A DNA stretch of 64,000 nucleotides, taken from contig CAWIHK010000001.1 of assembly GCA_963835935.1 (NCBI GenBank), positions 1,364,001 to 1,428,000 on the forward strand. The letters are read 5' to 3'. Position numbers and translations under genes: made by a program. Source of the stretch: CAWIHK01 sp963835935. Its GTDB lineage: Bacteria > Bacteroidota > Ignavibacteria > UBA10030 > CAVZMI01. This document shows, piece by piece, positions 36,758 through 43,826 of the stretch. Numbering within the stretch: position 1 is the first letter of the stretch; each line of letters begins with the position of its first letter. The notes beneath the pieces are model-generated. The model searched no databases. It saw only the letters and a list, made by a program, of their open reading frames with translations, and had not been told where the DNA came from.

Positions 36758-37777
36758 ATGAATATATTCGGCATAGAGAGCTCTTGTGATGAGACTTCGG
36801 CGGCTGTTAATACAGACGGGATGCTCAGATCGAACGTTATTTCATCGCAATTTGTGCATCAAAAGTACGGTGGTGTCGTACCCGAGCTGGCTTCACGTGA
36901 ACATCAAAAAATGATTGTCCCGATTGTAAATGCAGCCTTAGCGCAAGCGAAAATGACAAAAACGGATATTGATGGAATAGCAGTCACTTATGGACCTGGC
37001 TTGGTTGGATCGTTGTTAATCGGTTTAAGTTTTGCAAAAGCTTTGGCATATTCATTAAATGTTCCTTTCGTTGGTGTGAATCATCTGGAAGGACACTTAT
37101 ATTCTTCATTTTTATCACAGAACGCCTTTTCTGTGCCGGAATATCCATTTATTTGTCTGACGGTTTCCGGCGGGCACACACAAATTATTCTTGTTCGAGA
37201 GCCGTTCGATCACACTATTCTTGGTCAAACACAAGATGATGCTGCCGGTGAAGCGTTCGACAAAGTAGCAAAGATGTTGAACCTAGGATATCCCGGCGGA
37301 CCTGTGATAGATAAATTCGCTTCGAAGGGAAATCCGGAATATGTTATTTTTCCAAGATCGTTAATTCATGAAGATAATTTCGATTTTAGTTTCAGTGGAT
37401 TGAAAACATCGGTCCTGTACTATTTACGCGATCATGATTTGCTGAATCGTAAACCTGAAGAACTTGGCGACAAGTTAGTTGCCGATTTGTGCGCCAGTTT
37501 TCAAGCGGCTGTTGTTGAAATTTTGGTGACAAAAACAATTAAAGCGGCTCGTATTTACGGAGTAAAAGATATTGCAGTAGCCGGCGGAGTGTCTGCGAAT
37601 ACAGGTTTGCGCGCTAAGATGACGAAGGAATCAGCAAAGTACGGACTGCGCGTTCATATTCCATCAATTGAATATTGCACCGACAATGCGGCAATGGTTG
37701 CGTTAGTCGGATGGATGAAATTATCTAAAGGCATACAATCACCATTCACTTTACAAGCGATTGCTCATATCGAATGA
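36758..37777 (+). CDS. tsaD: tRNA N6-adenosine threonylcarbamoyltransferase TsaD
   Basis: A 339-residue ASKHA-fold enzyme that transfers threonylcarbamoyl to A37 of ANN-decoding tRNAs. It begins MNIFGIESSCDETSAAV, the near-invariant family N terminus, which fixes the ATG at 36758 although no strong ribosome binding site precedes it. The metal ligands are in NHLEGHLYS, and the nucleotide loop includes TVSGGHTQI and AGGVSANTGLR. It overlaps trpA by 4 bases (ATGA). Confidence 0.96.
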   Translation: MNIFGIESSCDETSAAVNTDGMLRSNVISSQFVHQKYGGVVPELASREHQKMIVPIVNAALAQAKMTKTDIDGIAVTYGPGLVGSLLIGLSFAKALAYSLNVPFVGVNHLEGHLYSSFLSQNAFSVPEYPFICLTVSGGHTQIILVREPFDHTILGQTQDDAAGEAFDKVAKMLNLGYPGGPVIDKFASKGNPEYVIFPRSLIHEDNFDFSFSGLKTSVLYYLRDHDLLNRKPEELGDKLVADLCASFQAAVVEILVTKTIKAARIYGVKDIAVAGGVSANTGLRAKMTKESAKYGLRVHIPSIEYCTDNAAMVALVGWMKLSKGIQSPFTLQAIAHIE

Positions 37778-38598
37778 CACACACATCAGAAAACAGAATT
37801 AGTTTATGTTGGAAAATGCTCCGAGAAAAAAATGATCGGGCGCTTATTCCATATATCACCCCAGAGTTTCCGATTCCTCATTGCACCGTGCCTCTGCTCA
37901 AGGCACTTGATCTTGCTGGTGCGACTATGATCGAGGTCGGAGTCCCGTTCTCCGATCCTTTAGCGGACGGCCCAACGATCCAGCATTCATCACAGATAGC
38001 CATTGATAACGGTGCATCGATTCGAACGATTTTTGATGCCGTAATCGAATTCCGGAAGGGAAGTCAGCTCCCGATTTTATTGATGGGATACACAAATCCA
38101 ATTCTTCATTATGGAGTAAAGGAATTCTTTGCCGATGCGAATGAAGCCGGTGTCGATGGAATGATCATTCCAGATCTCCCTCCGGAAGAAGCCGGCGAAT
38201 TTCAATCTGCTGCGAAGCAGAAAAATATCAGTCTTGTGTTTCTCATTGCACCTACTACAACAGCGGATCGTATTCAATTGCTCGATCAATCTTCAACACA
38301 TTTTTCATATTGTGTATCTATCACGGGTGTAACTGGCGTGAAGCATGATTTTTCGACCGACTCTCGATTTCAGGAATTCATGAGAATGATGAAGCAGAAT
38401 GCGAAAAAACCTTTTGTGGTCGGGTTCAGCATACAGAGTGATGAAGACGTTTGCAGGGTGTGGAAAGTCGCCGATGGAGTTGTTGTCGGCTCGGCGCTCA
38501 TCCGTGCGATAGAATCTAAAAAAACAATCAATGAAATCGCTGATGCGGCTGGAGCATTCCTCCGTTCCATCCGTCCAAATAATCGAGCAAAGGAATAA
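37774..38598 (+). CDS. trpA: tryptophan synthase alpha chain
   Basis: A 274-residue TIM barrel that releases indole from indole-3-glycerol phosphate. The catalytic Glu54 (MIEVGVPFSDP) and Asp65 (LADGPTIQ) are present, along with GYTNPI and DGMIIPDLPPEE. The partner trpB and the other trp genes are absent from the window. trpA is translationally coupled to tsaD and followed by a chorismate mutase gene after 4 bases, so aromatic metabolism genes are linked here, but the usual trpBA pairing is broken. Confidence 0.96.
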   Translation: MTHTSENRISLCWKMLREKNDRALIPYITPEFPIPHCTVPLLKALDLAGATMIEVGVPFSDPLADGPTIQHSSQIAIDNGASIRTIFDAVIEFRKGSQLPILLMGYTNPILHYGVKEFFADANEAGVDGMIIPDLPPEEAGEFQSAAKQKNISLVFLIAPTTTADRIQLLDQSSTHFSYCVSITGVTGVKHDFSTDSRFQEFMRMMKQNAKKPFVVGFSIQSDEDVCRVWKVADGVVVGSALIRAIESKKTINEIADAAGAFLRSIRPNNRAKE

Positions 38599-38602
38599 GG
38601 TG

Positions 38603-38887
38603 ATGACGATTGACGATTGGCGTAAAAAAATTGATGAAGTAGATGAAGTATTAGTAAAATTATTAAACGAACGGGCAAAGTACGCCGATGAGATCGGAAA
38701 AATAAAAGAGAAGTTGGGGATAGAGCCTTACACTCCAAAACGTGAAGAAGAAGTTTTACGGCATGTCATTCAAATAAATCGTGGTCCGTTATCCGGACAT
38801 TCCTTAAGAAGATTATTCGAACGCATCATCGATGAGTCAAGAAAGCTTGAGCGCGAAGCAATGGTTCAACGTAAAAACGGGAAATGA
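38603..38887 (+). CDS. chorismate mutase, AroQ class
   Basis: A 94-residue all-helical mutase that converts chorismate to prephenate, feeding phenylalanine and tyrosine synthesis (tyrA lies at 54.8 kb). The N terminus DDWRKKIDEVDEVLVKLLNERAKYADEIGKIK is the signature helix with active-site Arg and Lys, and the next helix carries YTPKREEEVL. ATG 38603 is chosen by AGGAATAAGG just upstream and by the family N terminus. It overlaps mltG by 4 bases. Confidence 0.9.
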   Translation: MTIDDWRKKIDEVDEVLVKLLNERAKYADEIGKIKEKLGIEPYTPKREEEVLRHVIQINRGPLSGHSLRRLFERIIDESRKLEREAMVQRKNGK

Positions 38888-39939
38888 AAGACGGAAGAAT
38901 GAAGAATTCCATGAATCAAAAAAAAATGATCTCATTCGGAAGTGTAGCTGTTCTTCTTTTATTCTGTCTCATTTCTATCTATATAATATTTTATTCCTCG
39001 AATAAATTTTCCGCATCGGCTGATGTGGTAGTAACAATTCCTAAAGGCGCATCATTTTCTGCTGCCGCGGATTCTTTGCGGCATTTGGGTATTTTAAAAC
39101 ACACTTTTTTATTTTCACTTGCCGGCCGCTTGATGGGTGTTACGACTTCAATTCACAGCGGTAAGTATCTCTTCCATGACGGTATCAACAACATCGACTT
39201 GATTCGAGGACTCCATGAAGGGAAATCCAGGCTCATGGTCGATGTGACAATCCCGGAAGGATCGAGAACGAAAGTTATTGCAGATATTTTTCAGGAAAAG
39301 TTAGACATCGATTCGGAGGTATTCCTGAAAGCATGCAAAGATTCCAGCTTTCTCGCCGAACTTGGAATTCCATCGAATAACGCTGAAGGTTATTTAATTC
39401 CGGATACGTATAAATTTTATTGGCAGACGGATGAACGGGAGATTATAAAATGTATGGTGCAGGCTTTTCATCGATTCTTTTGCGATAGCCTGCAGCAGCG
39501 AGCCGCTGAGATGAAGAGATCGGTCGATAAAATTTTAACCATGGCTTCGATTGTTGAGTGGGAAGCGATGGTGGATGATGAACGTCCGATCATCGCCGGT
39601 CTGTATTATAATCGCTTGAACAAGAATATGAAGCTCGAAGCCGATCCTACTGTGCGCTACACGCTCGATTGTCCGCGAAGAATACTTAATAGAGATCTTA
39701 GAACAAATTCTCCTTTTAACACATACATCCATTATGGTTTGCCTCCGGGGCCAATAAACAATCCCGGACGTAAATCGATACTTGCGGCGTTGTATCCCGC
39801 TCAACATAAATATTTATATTTTGTGGCTATCGGTGATGGACGGCATGTATTTTCAAAAACTTACTCCGAACATCAACGTGCCGTTAGTCGATACCGTCAG
39901 TGGTACGCACATCACAAAGCAACAAGCGATCTTAAATAA
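38884..39939 (+). CDS. mltG: endolytic murein transglycosylase MltG (YceG-like)
   Basis: A 351-residue inner-membrane protein that cuts nascent peptidoglycan and limits glycan length. One membrane helix covers about 16-37; a LysM-like region (about 45-110) follows. The catalytic Glu225 lies in MASIVEWEA, and the downstream DPTVRY, YIHYGLPPGPINNPG and HVFSKTYSEH blocks are family hallmarks. The start overlaps the mutase stop (ATGA). Confidence 0.94.
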   Translation: MKDGRMKNSMNQKKMISFGSVAVLLLFCLISIYIIFYSSNKFSASADVVVTIPKGASFSAAADSLRHLGILKHTFLFSLAGRLMGVTTSIHSGKYLFHDGINNIDLIRGLHEGKSRLMVDVTIPEGSRTKVIADIFQEKLDIDSEVFLKACKDSSFLAELGIPSNNAEGYLIPDTYKFYWQTDEREIIKCMVQAFHRFFCDSLQQRAAEMKRSVDKILTMASIVEWEAMVDDERPIIAGLYYNRLNKNMKLEADPTVRYTLDCPRRILNRDLRTNSPFNTYIHYGLPPGPINNPGRKSILAALYPAQHKYLYFVAIGDGRHVFSKTYSEHQRAVSRYRQWYAHHKATSDLK

Positions 39940-39958
39940 AGAAAGATTCAGGATATTT

Positions 39959-41650
39959 ATGAAGTTTCGCTGCCTGATTTTGAATGCAATGATATTTTTC
40001 TCTGGTTTTTTTTTAATGTCATGCGCAGGCGTCGCTCCGCCGCCGGGTGGACCCATCGATACAACACCGCCGGAAATTATCTCAACATTCCCGTTCAACA
40101 ATTCTACTCGAGTATCCACAAACAAAATACGGCTTGAGTTCAGCAAGTATGTTGATCAGATGAGCGTGGAACAATCCATTTTTATTTCGCCGTATGTCGG
40201 AATATTGGAAAACTCGTGGAGTGGGAGAGAGATTGAGATTACATTTCCAGATACAGTAAAGAAAAATACGACGTATGTTGTGACAGTCGGAACAGATGTC
40301 GTCGATTTGCACAACCGGAATCGGATGGCGCAGGCTTTTTCATTGGCGTTTGCAACCGGTGACAGCATCGATCATGGAATAATTTCAGGGAAAGTGATCG
40401 ACCAGAAATCTGAAGGAGTGATGGTTTATGCCTATAAGCTCGATAATATAAATCCGGATACACTCAATCCCACACACACAAAACCCGATTTTCTCACGCA
40501 GGCCGGAAAGGGAGGCAATTTTGTATTTCATAATGTGCCTGATAATTCTTATCGTGTCATCGCCGTGAGGGACGAATTAAAAAATTTATTGTACGATCCG
40601 GGCATGGATGCGTACGGTGTTCCATTTAAAAATATTCGTGTAAGTAACGACGTGAGAATATTTAATAATGTCATCATGAAACTTTCGAAAGAAGATACTA
40701 CTACAACTCAGTTCATCATGGCAAAATCGCGGGACGATAGACATCTCATCCTGCGTTTCTCGAAAGCGATAGATATTACATCCTTGAAGTATGATTCCAT
40801 AGTTGTGTGCGACAGCGTTGGTTCGCGGGTTAAAATTTACGATTGGTTTGTAGATGGAAAATCAACATCCACAATCGTTCTTGCGACCGACACATTATCA
40901 ATGAATAAAAAATATGTACTATCGTTGCCGATAATTTTCGACGAAGAACAAAAAGCAGTGAGGGTGATGGATAGTCTTCGATCTTTTTCAGGGCCGGTTA
41001 CACGTGATACAATGAAATTACATGTGAATATGTCACCGGCTGACAGTACTCGCGATGTGATGTACGATCAGACAGTAGGTTTTCAATTTAACGATCCGGT
41101 TCAGCGTCCGCTTTTCGAGAAGGGATTCACGCTTGTCGATTCTAATCACAATATTGTTCCCGGTTCATTCCGATGGCATGACGGCATTTCGGTCGAATAT
41201 CAACCAACAAAACCTCTACGCGAAGGAGAATGGTATTCCGCAGAACTCCTGCGCGATTACGTGAAGGATTTTAAAGGAAATCAAATGAAAGATTCTGTGA
41301 TGAGAAGACGGTTTCGAACTATCGAATCGGAAAAACTTTCCAGCATAAGTGGTGAAGTAATTGATTCTATTGGAGGGGAAGGACGGTTTGTAGTGGAAGC
41401 GACAGAGCCCGGAGAGGCGGCTCAGAAAGTGTACAGCACAATAACAGACAGCACAAAAAAATATTCGATAGATAATATTCCGGCGGGATTGTATGTGCTT
41501 AGCGCATTTCGCAACAAGTCGGGAAAGAAAAAATACGATTACGGCAAACCATTTCCGTTTTGTTTTTCGGCGCCGTTTGGATATTATCCGGATACTTTGA
41601 AAGTACGAGCGCGGTGGCCGATTGAAGGAGTGAAGTTGAAGGTGAAATAG
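39959..41650 (+). CDS. Ig-like domain-containing lipoprotein
   Basis: A 563-residue predicted lipoprotein: MKFRCLILNAMIFFSGFFLM then Ser-Cys22, followed by a Gly/Pro-rich linker. A bacterial Ig-like (Big_5) domain at about 38-135 opens with DTTPPEIISTFPFNNST. Further beta-rich segments include a second Ig-like region near 360-460 and a carboxypeptidase-regulatory-like end. The ATG at 39959 is the only start that gives the lipobox, 19 bases after mltG. Function is unknown; a periplasmic or surface scaffold is likely. The last 83 bases before the stop are copied at 42463-42545. Confidence 0.85.
   Translation: MKFRCLILNAMIFFSGFFLMSCAGVAPPPGGPIDTTPPEIISTFPFNNSTRVSTNKIRLEFSKYVDQMSVEQSIFISPYVGILENSWSGREIEITFPDTVKKNTTYVVTVGTDVVDLHNRNRMAQAFSLAFATGDSIDHGIISGKVIDQKSEGVMVYAYKLDNINPDTLNPTHTKPDFLTQAGKGGNFVFHNVPDNSYRVIAVRDELKNLLYDPGMDAYGVPFKNIRVSNDVRIFNNVIMKLSKEDTTTTQFIMAKSRDDRHLILRFSKAIDITSLKYDSIVVCDSVGSRVKIYDWFVDGKSTSTIVLATDTLSMNKKYVLSLPIIFDEEQKAVRVMDSLRSFSGPVTRDTMKLHVNMSPADSTRDVMYDQTVGFQFNDPVQRPLFEKGFTLVDSNHNIVPGSFRWHDGISVEYQPTKPLREGEWYSAELLRDYVKDFKGNQMKDSVMRRRFRTIESEKLSSISGEVIDSIGGEGRFVVEATEPGEAAQKVYSTITDSTKKYSIDNIPAGLYVLSAFRNKSGKKKYDYGKPFPFCFSAPFGYYPDTLKVRARWPIEGVKLKVK
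41567..41649 (+). repeat. direct repeat copy A: native 3' end of the Ig-like lipoprotein gene
   Basis: These 83 bases end the lipoprotein gene. They match 42463-42545 at 74 of 83 positions, in the same orientation and without gaps. The first mismatches cluster at the 5' edge; the remaining five are all synonymous. Confidence 0.9.
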
Positions 41651-41693
41651 TTTTGAGTTAGAAAAATTGTATTTGAAATAAAGTAATATTTTT

Positions 41694-42095
41694 TTATGCA
41701 AGGCTCTTATTAATATAAACAGAAATATTATCAATAAATATTTTTGCCTGCAGCAGATATTCCGAAATTAATTCTTTTTCAGGAATGATTAAATCCACAT
41801 AATCAAATTTTTGCCGATATTCAAAAACAGTGTTGAATAGCTTACCATATTCTTTCGGGAAGATGCCGGATTTGACAAATTCTTTATTAAAATACCCCTT
41901 TAGTTCTCCGTGTTTTGAAAATGATTTTTCTTGCATCATAAATAATGCTTGAATTGAATAGAACATGGAATAATAAATTCTATTCATTGCCGGTATGTAT
42001 AAATCATTTTCGAACATTAATTGAGCAGCTTTTATAGATTCATAAGCTCTTTCTAAACGATAATTTACTAAGGCTTCTTTTTCTTCTTTTTTCAA
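41694..42095 (-). CDS. HEPN-domain protein (UPF0332 type), partner of MNT nucleotidyltransferase
   Basis: A 133-residue helical protein. The RIYYSMFYSIQALFM segment, SKHGELKGYFNKEFVKSG and FEYRQKFDYVD are typical of the PF05168/UPF0332 HEPN group. HEPN partners of MNT proteins are usually the RNase-like toxin or the AMPylation target. I do not see a clean Rx4-6H RNase motif here, so nuclease activity is doubtful. The TTG start at 42095 overlaps the MNT stop by 4 bases (TTGA), with AAGGGA upstream. The pair sits between the two 83-bp repeats. Confidence 0.85.
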   Translation of the reverse strand: MKKEEKEALVNYRLERAYESIKAAQLMFENDLYIPAMNRIYYSMFYSIQALFMMQEKSFSKHGELKGYFNKEFVKSGIFPKEYGKLFNTVFEYRQKFDYVDLIIPEKELISEYLLQAKIFIDNISVYINKSLA

Positions 42096-42400
42096 ATCGC
42101 AATCCCTTCTTTCAATATATTTTGGTATAAAGGAATACTGTAATCAATATTTTGAGGGAAAACAAAAACATCGATTACACAATCATATTCCAATTCCAAA
42201 TCATATGCCATATTGAATAAATCCTCCTCAATATTTCTGTCGACTTTTAGGAGTCTGACCATTATATCAATATCAGAATTCTTTGAATAATCTCCTCTAG
42301 CCGAAGAGCCAAACAATTTTATCTCCAGGATTTTATATTTATTTTCTATTGCAATTTTAAATTGCTTTGTTATCAAATCTATTTTATCTCTGAATGTCAT
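42092..42400 (-). CDS. MNT-domain nucleotidyltransferase (antitoxin-type)
   Basis: A 102-residue minimal nucleotidyltransferase. The active site reads GSSARGDYSKNSDIDIMV, with the paired aspartates DID for metal binding and a later acidic strand near CVIDVFVF. In HEPN-MNT systems this protein neutralises the HEPN toxin, in studied cases by adding AMP to it. ATG 42400 is chosen since AAAGGAG lies 6 bases upstream; the longer frame adds eight residues. It is the first gene of the pair. Confidence 0.9.
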   Translation of the reverse strand: MTFRDKIDLITKQFKIAIENKYKILEIKLFGSSARGDYSKNSDIDIMVRLLKVDRNIEEDLFNMAYDLELEYDCVIDVFVFPQNIDYSIPLYQNILKEGIAI

Positions 42401-42462
42401 ATCATTCTCCTTTAAGCCTATCAAATTTATATAGAATAAAATTTACAATCAATTATCGCCTC

Positions 42463-42545
42463 TCGGCGCAATTTGCTTATTATCCGGACACTTTGAAAGT
42501 TCGAGCACGGTGGCCGATTGAAGGTGTGAAGTTGAAAGTGAAATA
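42463..42545 (+). repeat. direct repeat copy B: duplicated 3' end of lipoprotein gene
   Basis: This stretch can be read in frame as the last 22 codons of the lipoprotein plus a stop, giving an identical peptide (YYPDTLKV to KLKVK) with five synonymous changes and TAA in place of TAG. No start or upstream coding part remains. It is an orphan gene end, upstream of the MNT gene. Confidence 0.9.
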
Positions 42546-42565
42546 ATAATTAAAAAAATACGCAC

Positions 42566-42940
42566 GCTGTGAGGGAGTTGCACTCCCGAATCATATTCGA
42601 CTGAGGGAGCTATGCTCCCCATTTTCTTAGAATTTCTTTTTAGATTCTTTCTAAAAAGACAGGGAGTAAAACTCCGCCTTATTAACTTGCCTCAGGAGTG
42701 CAACTCCTTCGGAGCATGCTGTGAGGGAGATTATCTCCCGAACACAACCCAACTTGGGGAGCTATGCTCCCCATCTTTTTAGAATATCATTATAGATGCT
42801 TTCTAAAAAAATGTGGAGTAAAACTCCGCCGTATTAGCTTGCCTCAGGAGTGCAACTCCTTCGGAGCGATTCACGCTGTGAGGTAGTTGCAATTCCGAAT
42901 CACACTCAATCGGGGAGATCTCGCCTCGGTTGAGCGGGAT
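42566..42940. repeat. tandem array of about 155-bp units, each with four GGAG/CTCC hairpins
   Basis: The unit start GCTGTGAGG occurs at 42566, 42718 and 42875 (152- and 157-base periods); the third copy is partial and decayed. Each full unit contains four short perfect hairpins. In unit 1 they are GGGAGT-TGC-ACTCCC (42573-42587), GGGAGC-TAT-GCTCCC (42605-42619), GGAGT-AAA-ACTCC (42663-42675) and AGGAGT-GCA-ACTCCT (42694-42708). In unit 2 the first hairpin becomes GGGAGA-TTA-TCTCCC, a compensatory pair change. No reading frame is present. A REP-like or mobile palindromic element is likely. Confidence 0.8.
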
Positions 42941-42963
42941 CAAGCTTGGATAAAATAATTAAC
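42932..42963 (+). repeat. 32-bp direct repeat, left copy
   Basis: GAGCGGGATCA begins a 32-base block that matches 43750-43781 at 28 positions in the same orientation. The two copies bracket the BrnT/BrnA-like pair. Confidence 0.7.
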
Positions 42964-42976
42964 TTTAACGTTATAC

Positions 42977-43291
42977 TTATATTGCAGCTTTGCGGTGTCG
43001 CTCTGAAAGAATTTGGATCGATCTGCGGATGGCTTTTTCATCCACAAGTCGATTTGTCACAAATTTATATAGAATGCTGGAAATCAAAGTTTGATATGGT
43101 ATACCTTCTTCCTGAGATCGTTTTCTCAGTTCTGCGAGAACCATATCGGAAATGCGAATATTTATATTACGCGCTTTGCGGACTCGGACTAATATGTTTT
43201 CGATCTTTCGAAATTTCTTCTTCTGTACTGCGCGATACAAATCCGCAGATCTTTCGATTTCCCTTTCATGTTTATCTAGTGTTTTTTTCAT
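42977..43291 (-). CDS. BrnA/CopG-like antitoxin
   Basis: A 104-residue protein. The C-terminal half has NINIRISDMVLAELRKRSQEEGIPYQTLISSILYKFV, the ribbon-helix-helix pattern of BrnA/CopG-type antitoxins. The basic N-terminal part is variable. It should bind its toxin and repress the shared promoter. The ATG at 43291 lies inside the toxin gene (20-base overlap), the toxin-first order usual for BrnTA. Unlike the toxin, this frame is intact. Confidence 0.85.
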   Translation of the reverse strand: MKKTLDKHEREIERSADLYRAVQKKKFRKIENILVRVRKARNINIRISDMVLAELRKRSQEEGIPYQTLISSILYKFVTNRLVDEKAIRRSIQILSERHRKAAI

Positions 43292-43555
43292 GGCTTTTTG
43301 CTCCGTATAAATTATGAAACTTACGACTCGGGAAAATAGTTTTTAGGACGATATTGTCAGCCTCATCTATCACGAATGGAACAACGTGAATATATCCATC
43401 GATCGGAACAAGGAATATATATTGTTCTTTCCGGGCAGGATTTTCAAGAATAGCGATATATTCCCTCTGCAATATCAATTCAGCAACGAGATCGAATGAG
43501 ATACCGCGTTCGCGATTAGTTTCTCGTTTTTCTTTTCGTCCCAAATGATATCCAT
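43272..43555 (-). pseudogene. BrnT-like toxin, disrupted by a one-base frameshift
   Basis: The natural start is the ATG at 43555, which reads MDIIWDEKKNEKLI, the expected BrnT-type N terminus. The frame then slips: RERGISFDLVAELILQ and the rest of the domain, including PFVIDEADNIVLKTIFPSRK, are in the -1 frame. One lost C in what was probably ATCCGCG (now ATCGCG, near 43520) explains it. Without the N-terminal strand, a TTG at 43544 could still yield a 90-residue product, probably inactive. BrnT toxins are RNase-like translation inhibitors. Confidence 0.7.
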
Positions 43556-43561
43556 AGTTAA

Positions 43562-43590
43562 AATATATGACAAAGTGTAGACAATGTCAA
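43562..43590 (-). promoter_or_regulatory. near-consensus promoter with palindrome for BrnTA-like operon
   Basis: On the minus strand TTGACA (43590-43585) and TATATT (43567-43562) are 17 bases apart. The -10 ends 6 bases before the toxin ATG, so the mRNA would be nearly leaderless. TGACA and TGTCA arms (43568-43572 and 43585-43589) form an inverted repeat filling the spacer, as expected for antitoxin autorepression. Confidence 0.65.
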
Positions 43591-43749
43591 TTATAATTAT
43601 GTAGACTAAAATCTTCTTCTTTACCATTGACATTAAAGGATGTTTCTTTTATCATCATACTATACTACAAAAAAGTTTTTACATAGAATTCGGTGTTAAT
43701 GTAACAAGTTTCCGTTCTCGATATTGGGTGAGAAGGAAATGGATCAGTG

Positions 43750-43781
43750 GAGCGGGATCAGGCTCGGATGAAATACTTAAC
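43750..43781 (+). repeat. 32-bp direct repeat, right copy
   Basis: Matches 42932-42963 at 28 of 32 bases. It ends 5 bases before the TTGACA of the TIR cassette. Confidence 0.7.
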
Positions 43782-43786
43782 ATTAG

Positions 43787-43814
43787 TTGACATTTTTGCA
43801 CTAAAACATAATAC
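43787..43814 (+). promoter_or_regulatory. candidate promoter for TIR cassette
   Basis: TTGACA (43787-43792) is a perfect -35; the best -10 is TAATAC (43809-43814) after 16 bases, only a partial match. GAGGA (43815-43819) then serves as the ribosome binding site for the ATG at 43827. Confidence 0.4.
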
Positions 43815-43826
43815 GAGGAATTTAAT

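Noticed and set aside
41216..41734. 172-residue minus-strand reading frame
   Set aside because: It is antisense to the conserved end of the Ig-like lipoprotein gene, has low-complexity Phe/Arg content and no start signal.
42566..42940. CRISPR array
   Set aside because: The period is about 155 bases, repeats are long and internally palindromic, there are no unique spacers of 30-40 bases and no cas gene is near.
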